Origin: Lachnoclostridium sp. An196
GTDB taxonomy: Bacteria > Bacillota > Clostridia > Lachnospirales > Lachnospiraceae
Assembly: GCF_002160135.1 (NCBI RefSeq)
Contig: NZ_NFJZ01000012.1
Span: 1 to 64,000 of the forward strand
Direction of reading: 5' to 3'
DNA: 64,000 bases
Shown: positions 61,695 through 64,000 of the stretch, piece after piece
Numbering within the stretch: position 1 is the stretch's first letter
Layout: the number at the start of each line of letters is the position of its first letter
Notes under the pieces: model-generated
What the model was told of the DNA's origin: nothing
Database searches by the model: none
What the model saw: only the letters and a program-made list of their open reading frames with translations
Translations under genes and position numbers: made by a program

Positions 61695-61811
61695 CAATTT
61701 GCCGGAAATGATAAAAAATCGCTGGACGAAATGTGTGATTTATGAGAGAATAAAAACATATAAGGCCTCCCCAAAGGTCTGATATGATATTTTGAAAGGA
61801 GTTTCAAACAA

Positions 61812-62504
61812 ATGATTTATTCACGTGAAGTAGAAGAAATGTGTCCGGTAGCTCAGGGCGTTCACCATGGCGCTGCTCCGATTCCGGAAGAAGCAAAGTG
61901 GGTACAGGCGAAAGAAGTGAAGGATATCTCCGGTTTCACTCATGGAATCGGCTGGTGTGCTCCGCAGCAGGGCGCATGTAAGCTCTCTCTGAACGTAAAA
62001 GAGGGTATTATTCAGGAGGCATTGGTTGAGACCATCGGATGCTCCGGCATGACACATTCCGCAGCTATGGCATCTGAGATTCTTCCGGGACTTACTGTGA
62101 TGGAAGCTCTGAACACGGACCTTGTCTGTGACGCGATTAATACTGCTATGAGAGAACTGTTTTTACAGATCGTTTATGGTCGTTCCCAGTCTGCGTTCTC
62201 TGAAGACGGACTTGCCGTAGGCGCAGGTCTTGAGGACCTTGGTAAAGGACTCCGCTCCCAGGTAGGTACCATGTATGGTACTCTGGCAAAAGGCCCCCGT
62301 TATCTGGAGATGGCAGAAGGTTATGTGACCGGTATCGCGCTGGATGCTGACGATCAGATCATCGGATATCAGTTCGTATCTCTTGGAAAAATGACCGATT
62401 TCATCAAAAATGGTGATGATCCGAATACTGCATGGGAAAAAGCAAAGGGTCAGTACGGCCGTGTGGCAGATGCAGTCAAGATCATTGATCCGCGTAAAGA
62501 GTAA
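61812..62504 (+). CDS. NifU-like iron-sulfur cluster scaffold protein (GGGtGRT partner)
   Basis: The 230-residue product has conserved Cys in MCPVAQGVHHG, GIGWCAPQQGACKLSL and TIGCSGMTHSAAM, consistent with an IscU/NifU-like Fe-S scaffold. It is always paired, as I recall, with a GGGtGRT protein, here 21 bp downstream. AAGGAG precedes the ATG. Codons are strongly biased to a small set, as in highly expressed genes. Confidence 0.85.
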   Translation: MIYSREVEEMCPVAQGVHHGAAPIPEEAKWVQAKEVKDISGFTHGIGWCAPQQGACKLSLNVKEGIIQEALVETIGCSGMTHSAAMASEILPGLTVMEALNTDLVCDAINTAMRELFLQIVYGRSQSAFSEDGLAVGAGLEDLGKGLRSQVGTMYGTLAKGPRYLEMAEGYVTGIALDADDQIIGYQFVSLGKMTDFIKNGDDPNTAWEKAKGQYGRVADAVKIIDPRKE

Positions 62505-62525
62505 TTATCCAGGAGGTAGATAAAA

Positions 62526-63536
62526 ATGGCATTATTTGAATCATATGAAAGACGTATTGATAAAATCAACGCTGTTCTGAACAGTTACGGCATCTCTTCC
62601 ATCGAAGAGGCAGAGAAGATTACCAAAGACGCAGGTCTGGACGTATATGCACAGATTAAAGGCATCCAGCCGATCTGCTTTGAAAATGCATGCTGGGCTT
62701 ACACTGTAGGTGCGGCTATTGCGATCAAGAAAGGCTGCAGAAAAGCGGCAGATGCGGCTGCAGCGATCGGTGAGGGACTTCAGGCATTCTGTATCCCGGG
62801 CTCCGTTGCAGATACCCGTAAAGTAGGTCTGGGACACGGCAACCTGGGCAAGATGCTTCTGGAAGAAGAGACCGAGTGCTTCGCATTCCTGGCAGGACAT
62901 GAATCCTTCGCGGCAGCAGAAGGCGCAATCGGTATCGCTGAGAAAGCAAACAAAGTCCGTCAGAAACCGCTCCGCGTATTCCTGAACGGTCTTGGAAAGG
63001 ACGCTGCCCAGATCATCTCCCGTATCAATGGTTTCACTTATGTAGAGACCGAGTATGATCCGTATACCAACGAAGTAAAAGAGGTATTCCGCAAATCCTA
63101 CTCTGAGGGACTCCGTGCGAAAGTAAACTGCTACGGTGCAAACAGCGTTCCGGAAGGCGTAGCGATCATGTGGAAAGAGAACGTAGATGTTTCCATCACC
63201 GGAAACTCCACGAACCCGACCCGTTTCCAGCATCCGGTAGCAGGTACATATAAGAAGGAGAGACTGGAAGCAGGCAAGAAGTACTTCTCCGTTGCATCCG
63301 GCGGCGGCACCGGACGTACGCTGCATCCGGACAACATGGCTGCAGGACCGGCTTCCTATGGTATGACCGATACCCTTGGCCGTATGCACTCCGACGCTCA
63401 GTTCGCAGGATCTTCCTCCGTACCGGCTCACGTAGAGATGATGGGTCTGATCGGCGCAGGAAACAACCCGATGGTTGGTATGACTGTGGCTGTGGCTGTT
63501 TCGATTGAAGAAGCGGCTAAGGCTGGAAAGTTCTAG
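62526..63536 (+). CDS. GGGtGRT protein
   Basis: The 336-residue product carries the name motif SGGGTGRTLHPDNMAAGP, with ASYGMTDTLGRMHSDAQF and MWKENVDVSITGNSTNP. The function is unknown; it is widespread in anaerobes next to the NifU-like scaffold. CCAGGAGG precedes the ATG. Codon bias is strong, suggesting high expression. Confidence 0.9.
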   Translation: MALFESYERRIDKINAVLNSYGISSIEEAEKITKDAGLDVYAQIKGIQPICFENACWAYTVGAAIAIKKGCRKAADAAAAIGEGLQAFCIPGSVADTRKVGLGHGNLGKMLLEEETECFAFLAGHESFAAAEGAIGIAEKANKVRQKPLRVFLNGLGKDAAQIISRINGFTYVETEYDPYTNEVKEVFRKSYSEGLRAKVNCYGANSVPEGVAIMWKENVDVSITGNSTNPTRFQHPVAGTYKKERLEAGKKYFSVASGGGTGRTLHPDNMAAGPASYGMTDTLGRMHSDAQFAGSSSVPAHVEMMGLIGAGNNPMVGMTVAVAVSIEEAAKAGKF

Positions 63537-63568
63537 GAGTGTCAATTTGTTTATAAGCTGATAGCTCA

Positions 63569-63601
63569 GGAAGCGTCGCAGCGAAAGGCTGCGGCGCTTC
63601 C
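63569..63601 (+). terminator. Terminator after the GGGtGRT gene
   Basis: A 14-pair stem (63569-63582/63588-63601) with one G-U pair and a GAAAG loop; only a short TTTA follows. Confidence 0.7.
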
Positions 63602-63744
63602 TTTATGCTGAAATGCAGTTATTCATGGAGGGCAAATTAATAAATGTAAAATAATAGTTGCCGTGAACACCCGTATTCCGTTATACTGTTTGGCAGGATT
63701 GCATACCGACGCATAGCTGCTGCGGTGAAAATAAAGGTAAGAAG

Positions 63745-64000
63745 GTGTTATATACGGCAAGTTTAATCTTTTATTACGGCGCCATGGGCAGTTCCAAGTC
63801 CGCGAATGCGCTGATGGCAAATTTTAATCATCATGAGGTGGGAAAGATACCCCTTTTGTGCAAACCGCGGACAGATACCAGGGACGGAGAACGGATCATA
63901 ACTTCCAGAATTGGTTTGTCCGCTCCTTGTGTGTATTTGGAAGAAGTAGTGGAATACCCGGAGGAAAGACTGCGCCAGTACGACTGCATTATAGTGGACG
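63745..64000 (+). CDS. tdk: Thymidine kinase, N-terminal part (3' end outside window)
   Basis: GTG 63745, with AAAGG seven bases upstream, opens a frame that runs off the window. It reads LYTASLIFYYGAMGSSKSAN, the P-loop of prokaryotic type II thymidine kinase, then CKPRTDTRDGERIITSRIGL and at the edge YDCIIVD, the Walker B region. It phosphorylates thymidine for salvage. About 85 of ~190 residues are present. Confidence 0.9.
   Translation, partial: MLYTASLIFYYGAMGSSKSANALMANFNHHEVGKIPLLCKPRTDTRDGERIITSRIGLSAPCVYLEEVVEYPEERLRQYDCIIVD

Overview
The window reads as chromosome of an anaerobic, mid-GC Firmicute of the class Clostridia, most likely a gut Lachnospiraceae. The evidence is the dgt-dnaG-rpoD-trmK-nif3 gene order, the paired glgC/glgD ADP-glucose enzymes, an anaerobe-type [4Fe-4S] aldo/keto reductase, a NifU-like scaffold next to a GGGtGRT protein, and the style of the small secreted and membrane proteins. 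The assignment is inference; no rRNA operon or tRNA gene is visible.

Region 1 (1 to about 12.6 kb) is the right-hand part of a siphovirus-type prophage whose left part lies outside the window. It runs from the tape measure C-terminus through distal tail and baseplate-like proteins to a complete diversity-generating retroelement (DGR): a variable protein with a 125-bp variable repeat (VR) at its 3' end, a GAAA-loop hairpin just after VR, an Avd-like accessory protein, a template repeat (TR) and a DGR-type reverse transcriptase. All 13 VR/TR mismatches fall on TR adenines. Holin-like and two-enzyme endolysin genes follow. Then comes a separately promoted cassette with an operator-bearing promoter, tiny membrane peptides, an XRE repressor, a membrane-anchored HIRAN protein and an IS30-type transposase at the phage edge.

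Region 2 (12.7 to 42.7 kb) is core chromosome: a GH13 glycogen-debranching-like protein that has lost its catalytic residues, the dgt-dnaG-rpoD-trmK-nif3 cluster, a TGS/uridine-kinase-like protein, a MATE exporter, PAP2, RNase P RNA, exonuclease III, thioredoxin, glgC-glgD, an aldo/keto reductase, a MarR regulator with a cytidylate-kinase-like protein, the alkylation-repair pair tag and ogt, carB, an HTH gene with degenerate ORFs behind it, gltX, a UvrD-like helicase and a YigZ protein.

Region 3 (42.7 to 59.7 kb) is an AT-richer accessory island. It starts with an XRE regulator facing an array of AT-rich repeats and the decayed 3' end of a group II intron. Nine co-directional genes follow, five of which begin with short Cys4 zinc ribbons. 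Most carry a membrane anchor and an extracytoplasmic domain: a clan-CD (caspase/gingipain-like) peptidase candidate, WG repeats, MORN/YD-like repeats, a lipoprotein, and two large ectodomain proteins. Two secreted proteins on the other strand face them. This island is the best candidate for an undescribed system.

Region 4 (59.7 to 64 kb) holds a Na/phosphate symporter with a PhoU-like domain behind an 11-bp-periodic Pho-box-like array and an overlapping leader ORF, the NifU-like/GGGtGRT pair with strongly biased codons, and the start of thymidine kinase.
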